A DNA stretch of 64,000 nt from Bremia lactucae (GCF_004359215.1 NC_090622.1:1159715-1223714); one strand, 5' to 3'; shown: positions 30,872 through 42,660, counted from the first letter of the stretch. Translations and numbers: made by a program. The notes: a model not told the origin generated them from the sequence alone.

Positions 30872-31299
30872 GAAACTTTCAACAAGAAAGCGCTTTTACC
30901 ACCTGTATTAATCAATGGTAATAAAGGGGGAGGAAGATCAGGTTCGCCTCGTTTGGCGAGCACGATTATACATCGTGATTTGGATCACACCCTTTCTTAT
31001 TTAAGGATGAATCTTTATCCGCGCGATCCCGTCGCCGCGAGTTTGCGGTGACGGTCGATAATGTTTCTCGGGGCCAGTTAAAATGTGGTGCGCAGTGTGC
31101 GACTGAACAACTAACGAGCGAAAGAACAAATCAGTCCCTTCAAAACGAAATGTTGACAGCTCGTCAGAAGATATCTTCCTTGGAGGAAAGAGTGTATCGT
31201 CTGGTTCAAGAGAATCGAACCATGTTCCGAGACAATAAGTCTTTGGCTCAGAACCATTAGGCTTTGGCTGATGCTCTTGACCGTTCGGTGTAATCCGGA

Positions 31300-32760
31300 A
31301 TCAGAAGGAGTTTCGTACTGATAGTACGCCCAACATAAAACGTAGGATGCGTACGCATACTATGAGGCAGCTCGTTGTCTATGCATTGCCTTGGCGATGT
31401 AGTACACGAAACGGGTCGATATACTTGGGCAGTTATTACATCTGTCTACATTCATCACTGCGTGTTTGGTAAGTTTTAACGCAAGCAGTAGGACGGTCAT
31501 TAACAATACATGAAAGTATGTTTGCTCTTCCATTTCTATCTGAGTTCCGTTTCTGTCGGTCCACTGCATCAGCGATGGAATCTGTACAAAACAAACCACA
31601 GCTTCTCTAGCCAGCACGAATTCACCTGCTGACTCGGTTTTATTTTTTTTCAGTGCGACCGGCTTGCACTGCGGAATTATCAATCATTTCTTTTTTGAAA
31701 GTATTATGATTCTCATTAATAGTATTGTTTTTGATACTGAGTCTTTCAGCATCGTTGTCTACTTTAATTTTATTTAACTCAACATTGGTATTCTTCGCAT
31801 TGACCTTAGGCATAATGCGTGATGAGCAAGAGCTAAAAGGTTCTTTGCGTGAGCGGCCCCCCCCCCTCACCGCATAAGAGTTACTTTCAAACAGCGTCAG
31901 TATATGTAGGTAGCGTAATCCGTTCACAAAAATGGTGTATGCTTTGTAATACCATGCACTGAATTGTTGATGGCAAATTCTTCATCGGCAAGAACTCGCT
32001 TCAACTCTATAAAAAGTGGACGTATTCGCGAAGGATCTCTTCGAGAAAACGGTTTGCACGCTCCGACGGACCATCTGTTTCAGGATGATCAGCGGTTGAC
32101 ATTTTTAAATGTGCTCCAAGTGATTTGAACACTGTTTGCCAAAAAAAAAATTCGCCGAGAATTCAGGGTCTTATTCTAAGACCAGTTCACGAAGTAATCC
32201 ATGGAGTCGAAATATCGTGTTAATAAAGACACAAGCACAGCTTCTAATCGTGATCGACTCCAGGACGGCAGCAAGACGTACCATCTTGCTAAAACGGTCA
32301 ATAAAAATAAAAATACCATTATTCTTGTGGGTGTCTTCGGAATCCGAAGACGCTGTCCATAGCTACGGACTGCCATCATTATGACGAAACAGGCAGAGGT
32401 TGTAACGGAGCACGGGATGAAGCTTTGGGCTTTACCAGTTGACAAACTTTACAAGCACATACATACTTGCGGACGAACTCATACTGGCGGGGCCAGTAGA
32501 AGTCGCGACTCATCGTGCGATAGCTCGTCTCACGTCCACGATGCCCGCTTATTGGTGCATCGTGGTACTCACGCATGGTGCGTAATCGCAAGTCATTACG
32601 GGTGGAAATGACGATACGAGGTGTTTCGCCAGCAATGGCTGTGTAATACGGTAACCATTGCGTGTTGTGTATCGATCTGTTGATGATCGATATAATTTTT
32701 GCAGTCCTTTTAAGGATTGCTGGGATTAATTTTTAAGATTATCCATTAGCCTTTTTAAGA
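31300..32760 (-). pseudogene. Integrase remnant of element D1
   Basis: On the minus strand the zinc-finger region reads HDAPISGHRGRETSY and CKVCQLVKP (32379-32591). The later core piece VNGLRYLHILTLFESN (31640-31927) aligns with element 39034-46342. The C-terminal MRTHPTFYVGR box lies near 31340. Frames are broken repeatedly. Confidence 0.75.
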
Positions 32761-32783
32761 GCCTTATCTTCTTGATAAGCTCA

Positions 32784-33381
32784 TCATACGTCGTCGAGTA
32801 ATATTGACGACGAAACACTTATTGCTGCAGCAGTGGTCTTATTCTCACTGTTGATTTGCGCAGTCGGCTTAAAATCGGGCTGGCGCGAAAGAGCATCAGC
32901 GACGACATTAAGTCGTCCTGGTCTTACCTCCACGGAGAAGTAACATTCCGCGTAGAATGACAACCATCTCGCCATTCTTTGCGAGAGGTGTGGACGTCTT
33001 ACGGCCGTGCGTATAGACGCATGGTCCGTGTACACAATGAATGGTCTATCTTTCAAGGTATAAACCCATAATTTAGCCAGTACATATTTCAGGTCAAGGA
33101 GTTCCTTATTATGCACCGGATAGTTACGTTAAGCTGGTTGAAAATGGCGCATTTGATAACAGACAATGCGGTCTGCGCCGTCTGTGCCATATTAAATTAA
33201 CGCACAGCGATTGCAAAATCGCTGGCGTCACAGACCACATGAAAAGGTCGGCTTGGTCAGCGATCGTCAGGATTGGCGATTGCATCAAGCTTTCCTTGAT
33301 ACCCTTGAAGGAACGCTTACAATCAGCATTCCATGACCACTTAACATTTTTCTTCAACGAAGAAGAGAGATGTACTGTCAT
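32784..33381 (-). pseudogene. RNase H remnant of element D1
   Basis: Minus-strand frames encode a degraded start (MWSVTPA replacing VCDAS) at 33124-33381 and then HNKELLDLKYVLAKLWVYTL, PFIVYTDHASIRTA and PGRLNVVADALSRQPDF at 32784-33116. RNase H would degrade the RNA strand during reverse transcription. Confidence 0.8.
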
Positions 33382-34395
33382 TTCGGCATAATTGCGTAAG
33401 TACTTGTGCAGGTACGCCTAGAACCGAAGAATTTTTTAAGTCCATTTACATCGACTGGCACAGGCCAATCGATGATCGCCTTGATCGTTTCTGGATCCGG
33501 GCGTACACCGTGTTTACCCAAGAAGTGGTATTTCGCTTGCAGCTAATATAAAATTCTTAAGAATTGCATACAACTAGTGCTTACGCATAAGCGTAAGAGC
33601 CTGTCGGACAGGTGCGATGTACTTTAACATCCAACTTTCCGTTCATGGCTCTGCTATGAGTGAAAATGTCATCAAAATAGCTCGGTGCAAAATCTCACAC
33701 CGATCTTAACAGATTGGTCACACATCTGTTAAATGTAGCTGGGCATGACTAGTCACATAGCATGCCGCTTGGGTTGGTTGCTGCTATGAACGGAATATCT
33801 TGCTCACGCATAAAGATTTGATAAAATACATATATCAAATCCACTGACGGAAGGATAGTACTCTTTGACATACCGTCAATGATTACGTCCTTTTGTAGTT
33901 TCGGCGTTTGAGCTGGTAAAGATCGGCGTTCAATTTGAAGAATACTTTCACTACCACCATCATACTGTTGCTTTATCCGATGACGGATCTGACCACCCTT
34001 TCCATACGCACACAGAAGGTCGGAGAGCTATGTGGGGAAGTTAATTCAATCACATGGCCCGCTGCTAAGGGTTCAGCAAAAAAATTGTCGATCGCTATTA
34101 CTTGTTGACGAGGCAATGGCCATTGCTTCATGACACAGTATTCCGAAATTGATATTAGGTCGATTTCGTGTCGACTGCATTTAACCTTAGGCAACTCGCA
34201 CAGTACTGATTCAGGTAAGACATCCATGAATTCTTCTAGATTTTTATATAAAAGGTTTGTCCTCAAAAACTCCCAGGATTGGGACGTAAAACGTTCAATC
34301 CGAGTATTCTTATCGAGGATACTTTCGTCCATTAATGATTTACTGAGAATTCGTTCGTTCTCAAAAAATACTATTGCCGACCGATTAACGGCCAC
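33382..34395 (-). pseudogene. Reverse transcriptase remnant of element D1
   Basis: The fingers region is visible in 33973-34395 as YCVMKQWPLPRQQVIAIDNF and SPHSSPTFCV. Downstream (33400-33960) the text is recognisable as RT only in short frames. Stops interrupt it throughout. Confidence 0.7.
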
Positions 34396-34536
34396 GTAAT
34401 TGTCATCTGTGACACGTACGCAGGTCTGCTTGACTTAACCACGACGCAGATCAAGCAAGAACCGTTTCCGTTCCAGCGTTGGCAATTGAGTTTTCTCTGA
34501 TGTTTAATTCGAAGGCGCTAATAGATCAAGTGTAAG

Positions 34537-34616
34537 CGGCTACACTTTATCCATTGTTTACGAAGACATTGATTGTCGGCTACACTTAATCCATTATTTA
34601 CGAAGACATTGATTGT
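34537..34616. repeat. Tandem duplication, two 40-bp units in element D1
   Basis: 34537-34576 and 34577-34616 both read CGGCTACACTT...GACATTGATTGT with three differences. The duplication shifts the surrounding pol frame. Confidence 0.9.
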
Positions 34617-34699
34617 CTCAGTTTCTTCTTTGGTACTTAATTCCAAAGGAACCTGGGGACCTTTGACCACAGGTTTCCGAAGACTTATTCCTTCAGAAA

Positions 34700-36715
34700 C
34701 TATTTAGGGAGTATCCTCCCAACTGCCTCTAGCTGTGGTTGCGCTATCACAGCAAGATTCTCTACGATAGACTCCAGTCGATCTAAAACTTTTACACTGT
34801 CTCTCATAGACTGGCATTTAAACTTTCTTGGATGGTGCTCTTTATGCAAGCATCCTTGTTTCATACCACTCAACTTATTCAAGTGGTCGAACTTCGACGC
34901 TGCCTGTGCGTGTACACAGCCGTCGGGATCTAACTCCAGAATTTGTTGTGTATTCACACTAAGGACTTGTGAAGTCATGCTTACGACCGACCCATAAGCG
35001 AGACCATCGCACTCACTTGAAGGACATCCACACGCTTGTGGACGCTCCAAGACGTTCATCAGATGACCATCTGATGAGCAAAAGACAGGCATCGCCACGA
35101 TTTAATGCTTCCAAATTATACATGAATCGTACTTCCGAGCCATGGTAATATAAATATGACATCAAATTGTCATCTAAATCTAGTACGATGAAAACATCAT
35201 CGTACTGTTTACCCTTCAACGTGAATCGGATACCAACTACACATTTCTTTACCGTTACAGATGCGGCTGTCATCTTCGTCAGAGGGATATCGCGCTTAAA
35301 AAGTTAAGGCTGCGAAGTTTAAGTGATTGGCGCCTAGCAAAATTATTCGACGCCCCACAGTTGATTATGGACTCAAGTGGAACCCTATTTGACACTTTTT
35401 TCAGGATGATGAGGTCAATCTTTATCCTATGAGGAAGTTATACACAATATATGTGTGTGGGAAGCATCTTTTGTCAAAAGGCTTGCAAATACTTTTGACG
35501 TGCAGAATTAGAAGGACACTCCGCGCCTACTGACCCCCGACCGTTTTTGGACGATACGCGTCGCCATTATGATTGCGCAACAGCGTCGGATCCGCGTCCT
35601 CCGCTGTTCCTAGCGAGAGGTCAGTATTTTTTGCTCAGTGTTTCTAAGCCCTGACCATGGGGCATTACACTCATAGGCGTAGTAGCCCGTCTTTAGACTA
35701 CGATTACAGTTTTGTAATAGTTTGTAACTAGAAAAGAGAAATTTCTCGCTCTCTAATTACGAGAGATCCATAGGTTCCGGACCTCCGTTTTCGTGTCGTC
35801 TCTGTGGACGATATGCATCCGAGCGGACGAAAGTCTGATTCAGGCTGAATTTCTCCTGTTCCGCTGAAGAGATCTATTGGTCAAGCGACTCTAATTCTCG
35901 CAGGAACAGGTGGGTTTTAACAAGGCCGTCTGCAAGACCTCTACTAATCACAATTAGAATTGTGTTTCTTCATTAATTGGATGACTAACGATACAACTAA
36001 CCATGTATCGTGTATGTTGGGCATAAGCGTGAATGTTACGCTTGACTAATGATAGAACTGACCATGTATCGTGAATGTTGGGCATAAGCGTGAATTACAC
36101 TTGCCCTGCTTCAATCCAGGAGCTCGACTCGAGCCCTGAATCCTGCACGTGGCCCTCAAATGTTTGTCTGAGCCGGGTCTTAAATACCTCATACGACCCA
36201 AAGACTAACGGGTCGTGAAGCTTGAGCCCCAAGGCCCCCGATTCGGCACGTCCGGCTAAGTTGGACATGCCAAATTTCACTTCGTTCGCATTATCACTGG
36301 TACGACGAGCTTCTATGGCGTCGTCTAATTCGACGAAAATTCTAAGAGTGAGTCGCCTTCGACTCCCTTAAGCTTTAGAAGTTTCTATCTTTAAGCTTTC
36401 GAGTCGACACGGAAACGTCGGCTCATAAGCAGTATTTCGATGTTGCTGTCTCAACAGTTCCAAACGTTGAGCACCCAGTTCTATCAACACCTTCGCGTGT
36501 TGAGTGCTGGTGAAGTAAGGCTTTTTTTTCTCGGGCCGCGTCGAGTCCGTGCTGTATGAACTCAGTTATGACCGCATGCTGTTCACCTCTTCCCAGAGTG
36601 TACAGCATGACCCCAACGGCTGGCCCGCCTATGACCGAACTCATTCGTTCGAGCGCTCTCCATTGTAGGTCACTCAAATGAGTTAGCCCTTCACGCGTGG
36701 CGTGATACATCGATG
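34700..36715 (-). pseudogene. Gag and protease remnants of element D1
   Basis: Gag: 36423-36710 includes WRALERMSSVIGG and FIQHGLDAAREK, related to but clearly diverged from family B gag; 36095-36280 includes NLAGRAESGALGLKLHDP and FKTRLRQTFEG. Protease: 35013-35273 shows VTVKKCVVGIRFTLKGKQYD and FIVLDLDD, the flap and C-terminal core of a retropepsin. A 61-bp tandem duplication (35983-36103) breaks gag. Confidence 0.72.
35983..36103. repeat. Tandem duplication, about 61-bp units in element D1 gag
   Basis: Units starting at 35983 and 36044 share CATGTATCGTG, ATGTTGGGCATAAGCGTGAA and neighbouring bases. The unit is not a multiple of three. Confidence 0.85.
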
Positions 36716-37374
36716 CTTGGAAAAAGCATCGAGATAAAAATCTTCCTCAGCGCGAAAGTTCTTCGCAATGGGATCAAGGCCATGTAACTTTGTCGCAGTA
36801 AACGAGAAATATTTATTGTGAGAAGTAGTCTCTTTAGACAAGCTATTAATTAGCTGTTCGGGCAAAAGCCACGGCTTCTTCCAGGGGCAAGACGAGACAT
36901 TCTAGTGTATACGATCCCCTAATTGGTACCCACTGAAGCAGAAATACCACAAGAACTTTTACTACGATGCTTACGCCATCGTCATCACCACGCACAGAAA
37001 TATGTGCGGGTTTCGGCACGGGAGACGGTGCTGGCGATGAGGAATCATCCTCATCATCGGAACCGAACATGATGTAGCGAATGCTACCAGCACGTCAACT
37101 CGAATAAGCCCCTCATTCGAAGGCTCAAATGACGTTTATCAGGCGACTGTTCTAATCTCCCCGAGTCGGCCATTTCGTCCCACTCGCATTCGTAGTCGAC
37201 CTCTAAAGAGGGGTCGCATTTTCGTGGTGTATCACCACGAGCACCCGCAACATTTAGAGTTGCGGGCGAAGATGACAGTACGGCACACGGAACGTCTGCC
37301 GCAAAAGACAATAATGCGTCGCCCGCGGCTGTATGAACCGCAGCCGAAGGCGCCGCACTTTTCGCATACCGCAT
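36716..37374 (-). pseudogene. Antisense ORF of family B (aORF-B2), N-terminal part, frameshifted
   Basis: Minus-strand frames from ATG 37374 encode MRYAKSAAPSAAV, SFAADVPCAV, DYECEWDEMADSG, then in another frame DDEDDSSSPAPSPVPKPA and VRGDDDG, then ATKLHGLDPIAKNFRAEEDF. These align with aORF-B1 at 57411-57875 (DNECESDEMAH, DDEDDSLSPAPSPVPSPA, ATKLHGLDPSAKNFR). The FYLDAF end also resembles TEFFIDAF in aORF-D. Confidence 0.6.
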
Positions 37375-37505
37375 GACTTGTTAAGCATTTAATAGAATAC
37401 AAAATGAACAATCTGACCAATCAACATTTTTTTTGATAAAGTGGCCCTATAGTGATCACTCTACACAATGACAGTCAGAGTGATTGTCGTTTAAGGGAGG
37501 GGTGA

Positions 37506-37947
37506 TGTAACGGGGTGTATTGATACATGACATTAACACTTAAAGGTTGTTAATTAATATATTATCTAAAAGATAAATAATGTTTGGAAAATATTGCTTT
37601 AGATGGTAATAATTTAGAAGCTTATCGATTGGTAGATATAGACCAGTATATTAGCTTTCTCCGCGGTCCAGTCAGCGCTGGACGCGCGCAAAGAGAAAGA
37701 CAGATAAGACTTCTAGTACTTATTCTGTATTAGTTTATAATTAAGTTAGTATTAAATAGATAGACAAGAAGAACTTGATTAGATTAATACAGTTTTCATT
37801 TAACCCTCTTTAAAAAAAGTGTTTTAAAAGAAAAGACTTCCTCTGCACGTACTAGTGTTCGTGAAGTGACGTGAGGCACTACTCGCACTGAGGCAGTGCG
37901 AAGTGGACTTGTACTGAAGCTGTACAAGTCGGCAGTGCCCTTTTACA
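37506..37947 (+). repeat. 3' LTR of element B2 (family B)
   Basis: It starts TGTAACGGGGTG and ends TTTTACA where other copies have CGTTACA. It contains CTCCGCGGTCCAGTCAGCGC and the double hairpin around 37886-37930. Confidence 0.88.
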
Positions 37948-38266
37948 GCGACCATGAGCCGAAGATTACTCTATTCAACTCAAGTCTTCCTTTGCTGCGA
38001 TTTCCAAGCAGTCAATTTACGGTGCTACGTGATGATGTCATTATTTGTGATAAATGTTCGAGTGATCGAAATAATTTTGAGAATTTATTGTTGATTTGCA
38101 GGTCCACGTACACTGCTTAAGAGGTTGCGGAACGAAAAAAAAGCTATGATTTTTTGAAGATAATAAGGCTGTCCTTAAGAAATATTATTAAGTAAGCGTT
38201 GCAAAATAATTGGCCGATTTGTCACCTAAATAAAAGTAATTGTTTAATATTCTCAAGACAATGTAG
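37948..38266. other. Unassigned segment between elements B2 and A2
   Basis: A plus-strand frame runs through SSLPLLRFPSSQFTVLRDDV and ICDKCSSDRNNFENLLL and stops at 38120. I do not recognise it, and it has no start of its own. It may be a fragment of an unrelated gene or element. Confidence 0.4.
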
Positions 38267-38452
38267 CTAAAATGCCCGCGGCAGCACGCTCTGTGCACGG
38301 ATTTGGACTCGACGGGACTCGTCTACACGTCGAGCCGTATATGAGCTAGGCTCTTCTGCCTCTCCTTTCGAACAAGTGTGACTCATATATTCTACCTGCA
38401 ACCTATCGTCGGGGAAGTAGCTACGAGTCGGTAACTCACGCTTTGTTGTCAT
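38267..38452 (-). pseudogene. Antisense ORF of family A (aORF-A2), truncated
   Basis: From ATG 38452 the frame reads MTTKRELPTRSYFPDD and ends at 38267. It aligns in frame with MTFKRESQTLSTFLDD of aORF-A1, and the CFAFPCL residues upstream match CFSFLCL. Only about 60 codons remain before the sequence leaves the element. Confidence 0.6.
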
Positions 38453-38559
38453 CAGACAAGGGAATGCAAAACACAATCAAACGGTTAGTTACTTGTATTC
38501 CAACCTCGAAGAGGAAATGAAGCGAATGTTGTCACTAGGTGTCAGTCTGATGGGCAGGG

Positions 38560-39033
38560 TGTGGGGCACACATCGGTTGGTGAACCGTTGTTGTGGTTTA
38601 TTTACGTTATGGGTAAAATACCCTTTCGTTCTATCTTAAATCAGATAATTACCGAAATCCCATCTATTATGGGTAACGTATGTGGCAGCGACCAGATATA
38701 AATTTGGCGGCCGAAATCTACTTTAAATAAGCTCCGGGTAAAGTTCAAAATTAAATAAGAAAAGAAGCTCCCATTCTGATCTTAAAGCATCTAGTGCCTT
38801 CCTAAGGTTTGCCCATTGATCTGCGAGCGGTAAAAGCCTTCCTAAGGTACATACTCTCGGGCACTAGTTGCCACTTGGTTCTACGAACCCCTGAATCCCT
38901 TGAACTAGGATTCACTAAGATTTTATAGCTTCTACGACTCCCTGCGTTGTTAAACTTATTAGTTCTATAGAACTTAGAGACTTTTTGAGTCTATGAGTCC
39001 TCCTCTGACTTAAGGAGCGAGTAAGCTCGCTAC
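38560..39033 (+). repeat. 3' LTR of truncated element A2 (family A)
   Basis: It follows a purine tract (TGATGGGCAGGG) and begins TGTGGGGCACAC. It ends at GCTCGCTAC without the final A, directly joined to a family D LTR fragment. Confidence 0.88.
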
Positions 39034-39176
39034 CGATGTCTTGTTGCGTCAATATTATCAAATTTGGCAATATTTGCACTATTGTGTCATAATTAATAAA
39101 CGATATTAATTTGGTACTATTTTATTTATTTCATCTCAAAGGAACTAAAATTTATGGAGCAGGACACCCCATTACA
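39034..39176 (-). repeat. Partial LTR D
   Basis: On the minus strand it begins TGTAATGGGGTGTCCTGCTC after a purine tract and breaks off at the junction with LTR A2. The same break point is found at 62863/62864. Confidence 0.75.
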
Positions 39177-39295
39177 TCATCCCCTTAAACAACAGTCACT
39201 TTAGGACTGATGTAAAGTGACAGAGAGAACTATTACGTCTTTCTCTTTTAATTAGCACTTGTCGGATTTATTTTGATTTCAACTTTTTATTGCGC

Positions 39296-40266
39296 ATGAT
39301 TTTGAAACCCGTGCAAGCAGCATGTGAGGCAGCAAAGCTGGCAGCTGTTAGCGATGCAAAAGGTTCAGTAGACGCATTAGCGTCTACTGCGGGGAAAAGT
39401 CGCCTACTCTAGTTGGAGGTGGCTGGTATAAGTCATTTTCTACTACCATTGCAGGTGACTGGGCCGTCAACGCCCGATTCGGTGGCAACAGTTAAGGCTC
39501 CTGGATCATACGGCCCACATTTGTCAAACCTACGGGTTCTAACAAGACAGCCAAAGAGGTGATAACGAAGTTCTTTGACACTTCGTCAAACCCTTTGGGT
39601 GCGGAATCATATTGTGATGACTCCATGGACGATAATATGTGGGTTGATGTCAGTATGCATCACTTGGAACGAAGTGGTCGCAAACGTCACTTCGGTAAGC
39701 ATACTACTTGTGGTACTCTGAAGAGGCATACTCCCTTAAAGGCCCTCATTGCAAGACGCTCATCTCTTGTGAGATGCGTGAAGGGACCGATACCTTTCAG
39801 TCATTTTACGAACGCGGGAAGCGCTCGTTTTCTGCTGGAACCTCTGTCGGGGAGGATGGGTCTTGTCATACTACCCGGGAGGTTCATGATCAGTTGGGAA
39901 TGAGGTTTTCAACTATTATGCGAGGGTAAATACCCCCGTCGATGAACGAGATTACTCGTTCGGGGCCCCCTTTTCTTAAAATGGTTCGAGAGGCGTTCAA
40001 CAAGAAATTGCTTCTGACCACGCAAATCCGTCAATGGATGTGGAGTGGATGAAAGATCGGGTTCGCCTCGTTCGACGAACCCGTTTCAACATCGTGATTT
40101 TGATCACAACCTATACTATTTGAGGGAGGACATTGATCACGAGCGATCCCGTCGCCGCGAGTTTGCAGTGACGGTTGAAAAAGTTTCTCGTGACCAGTTG
40201 AGAAATTGTGCGCAAGTTGCGAATGATACGATTAGACACATCTGTACCTATAGAACGAGCTGGTGA
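39296..40266 (+). pseudogene. Antisense ORF of family D (aORF-D2), frameshifted
   Basis: ATG 39296 begins MILKPVQAACEAAKLAAVSD, matching MISKHVRVGCEAAKRADVSD at 63057. Later blocks are FFDTSSNPLGAESYCDDS, EEAYSLKGPHCKTLISCEM, YERGKRSFSAGTSVGEDG and HRDFDHNLYYLREDIDHERS. These match aORF-D1 in the same order. Several frameshifts separate the blocks, and the coiled-coil end is shortened. Confidence 0.6.
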
Positions 40267-40399
40267 CAGCTCGTTAGAAGATCTCTTCCTTGGAGAAAAG
40301 AGTGGATCGTCTGTCTCATGCCAACTAGAGTCTGTCACGAGACTATAAGTTCTTGGTTTGGGACCATTAGGCTTTGGCGAATGCCTTAGACCGTTTTGG

Positions 40400-42120
40400 T
40401 GTAATCCGGAATCGGAAGAAGCCTCATACTGATGGTACGGGCGAAGACGTCCAACATAGAACATAGGATGCGTACGCATTCTCCGAGGCAGCTCGATCGT
40501 GTATCGATGCCTCGAGCGCCAAACCGCGAAGCTGTAGTAGTACCAAGTTCTATATATGATTCGTGACCACAAGAATCGTTTAGGGATTCTTAAAAAGGGT
40601 AGTCAGATCGCAAGAAACCGCGTACTGATAGTACGGGGGGAGCGGACCAACGTAAAATGTAGGAAGCGTTCGCATCCTACGAGGCATTTCTGTCATGTAC
40701 ACATTGCCTCTGCGATGCAGTATACGGAATAACCCAATGAACTTGGGGAGTGGTTCACTGCTTTTCACATAAGTGACTTAACGCTTAGGTAGGTTTACCG
40801 AAGAGAGTAGCACTAGGTCATTAATTTTAAATGAATGAACATTTGCTCTTCCATGTTCGTCTGCATTTCGTTTCTGGCGGTCCACTGCGTTAGCAGTGGA
40901 ATCTTGTACGAAACGAATTACTGATTCTCGAGTTAGCAGAAATTCCTCTGCTGACTCATTTGTTTTGTCTTTTTCAGTGCGCTTTGTGCGTACTGCAATG
41001 ATATCATTCTCGTCGTCGATGTCGATTGATTCGACATCGACATCACTCGCGTCGTTGTTAACTTCGACGCGTGATGAGCATGAGCCAGAATTGGATTTTC
41101 TCGTGCGAGTCCACCCCCCCTTAAACTAAAGGATCCCTCTAATTGGGAAGGTATGCGAGGATAGCGTAAACCATTCACAAAGAACGGTGTATGCGTTGTA
41201 GACGCATGCACCGAACTATTGATGGCGAATTCAACAAACGGTAAAAACTCGCTCCGATTCGGATACGATTGGACGTAACCTCGAAGTATCTCTTCGAGGA
41301 CGCGATTTACGCGTTCCGGCTGACCATATGTCTCTGGATGATCAGAAGTTGACATAGTCAGCCGTGTTCCGTACTCTCGGAACACGGATTGCCAAAAATT
41401 TGTTATTATCGTGGATCTCTATCCGACAACAGTTCACGCGGTAATCCGTGAAGTTTAAATGCCGTATCGATAAATGACACGGGCACAGCCCGGAGCCATG
41501 ATCGACTCTGATACTGCAACAAGAATTATTATCTTGCTGAATCTGTCTACAAAAACAAGGATTCCATTGTTTTTGTGATCGTCTTCAGGAAATCCGAAGA
41601 CGAAGTCCATACGTACGGACTGACAACACTCTACCGGAAGAGGTAAAGGACGAAGAGGTGCACGGGATGAAGGGCTAGGCTTTACCCGTTGACATACCTC
41701 GCAAGCACGAATGTACTTGCGTACGAACTGAAACTGGCGGGGCCAATAAAAGTCGCGAGTTACTGTGAAATAAGTCTTCTCACGTCCACGATGCCCACTT
41801 GTTGATGCATCGTGACACACATTCATGACGCGCAAGCACAAACCATTGTGAGTTGGGACGACGACACGTGGAGTGTCGCCGGCATTGGCTGTGTAATACA
41901 ATAAGCCGTTGCGTGTTATGTATCGATCGGATGACAATCGATATAAAGCCGAAAAATCTTTATAAGATTTATTGGATGGATTCATTAGATGATCCATTAC
42001 ACATAGAAGTTCTTCATCCTTTGTGTAGGCTTTCTTTATGTCATCAATTAAGATTGATAACGGTACACTCGTAGTGAGTGTTGCAACAGTGGGATTAATT
42101 TCGCTATTGGAGTGCACTGC
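40400..42120 (-). pseudogene. Integrase of element 39034-46342, with duplicated C-terminus
   Basis: Frame 41455-42117 has the zinc finger (HDASTSGHRGREK, CEVCQRVKPS) and the first catalytic Asp in VRMDFVFGFPEDDHKNNG, then DRFSKI. Frame 40933-41385 has the second Asp region STSDHPETYGQPERVN and EEILRGYVQ. The C-terminal box appears first as RRMRTLPTFYVGPLPPY (40580-40768) and again as RRMRTHPMFYVGRLRPY (40440-40520). Integrase inserts element cDNA into the genome. Confidence 0.85.
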
Positions 42121-42660
42121 CGACTCGTAATCGAATCAGCGTGATAACGCATCAGCGACGACATTAAGTCGTCCTGGCTTATATTCCACGGAGAAATAGT
42201 AGTCCGCAAAAAAATATAGCCACCTCGCCATTCTTTGCGAGAGATAGAGGCTATTCACGGCCGTGCGTAATGACGCATGGTCCGTATATTAGATGAACGG
42301 TCTATTTCCTCGGACATAGACGCTAAACTTAGCCAGTGCATATTTCACGGCAAAGAGTTCCTTCATGAACCGGGAAATTGCGTTCAGCTGGTTGCAGCGA
42401 ACGTGATTGGTAACAGACGACGCGCTCCGCGCCGTCTGTATCGTATTACATTAACGCACAGCCGATTGCGAAATTGCTGGCGTCACAGACGACATGGAAT
42501 AGTCTGTCTTAATCTGCAAGCGCCAAGATGGGCTATTGCATTAAGCTTTGCTTGACGACGATAAAGAAACGCTGACAATCTGCGTTGCATAGCCATTACT
42601 CGTCTTTTTTTTGCAAGAGACAAGAGAGATGAACTGACATCTCGGCATAATTGCGGGAGC
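42120..42660 (-). pseudogene. RNase H remnant of element 39034-46342
   Basis: The minus strand keeps the B-type order of CDAS, FAIGxALMxYDT, KELFAVKYALAKF and the NVVADALSR end, in broken frames. It is close in sequence to 56000-56400 and 63408-64000. Confidence 0.7.

Larger units (their letters stand above)
29521..31260 (+). pseudogene. Antisense ORF of family D (aORF-D1), frameshifted
   Basis: Plus-strand frames opposite to pol encode, in order, VSVDADVSTAGG, a proline-rich DKSPAPPIVGDWTKSP repeat, KPLGFNMTIKEVMTRLFD, a 33-residue duplicated unit (SKKNCIRWSGMTNDQYHIP), TEFFIDAFYG, a Cys-rich block LSREAGTPCLSWEDSCPCC, the block HERGKRSFSDGPSAEEDG, HRDLDHTLSYLR and a C-terminal coiled coil (TSERTNQSLQNEMLTARQ, KISSLEERVYRLVQ). 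Copies at 39296-40266 and 63057-63408 share these blocks, and family B has related ones. At least three frameshifts or stops break this copy. Function unknown. Confidence 0.6.
28795..36715 (-). mobile_element. Element D1: 5'-truncated Ty3/gypsy chromovirus
   Basis: Reading right to left on the minus strand it has gag, protease, RT, RNase H, integrase, chromodomain, then a D-type LTR at the left end. An antisense frame lies on the plus strand between integrase and LTR. The right end is cut at about 36715, where it abuts the 3' end of an oppositely oriented B element, and its own 5' LTR is absent. All sense frames are frameshifted. Confidence 0.8.
36716..37947 (+). mobile_element. Element B2: 3' end of a family B element
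   Basis: It holds the N-terminal part of the B antisense frame, a purine tract (TTTAAGGGAGGGGTGA) and an LTR B in plus orientation. It is cut on the left at about 36716, where it meets the gag of minus-oriented D1. The same content and order occur at 57300-58430 in element B1. Confidence 0.75.
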
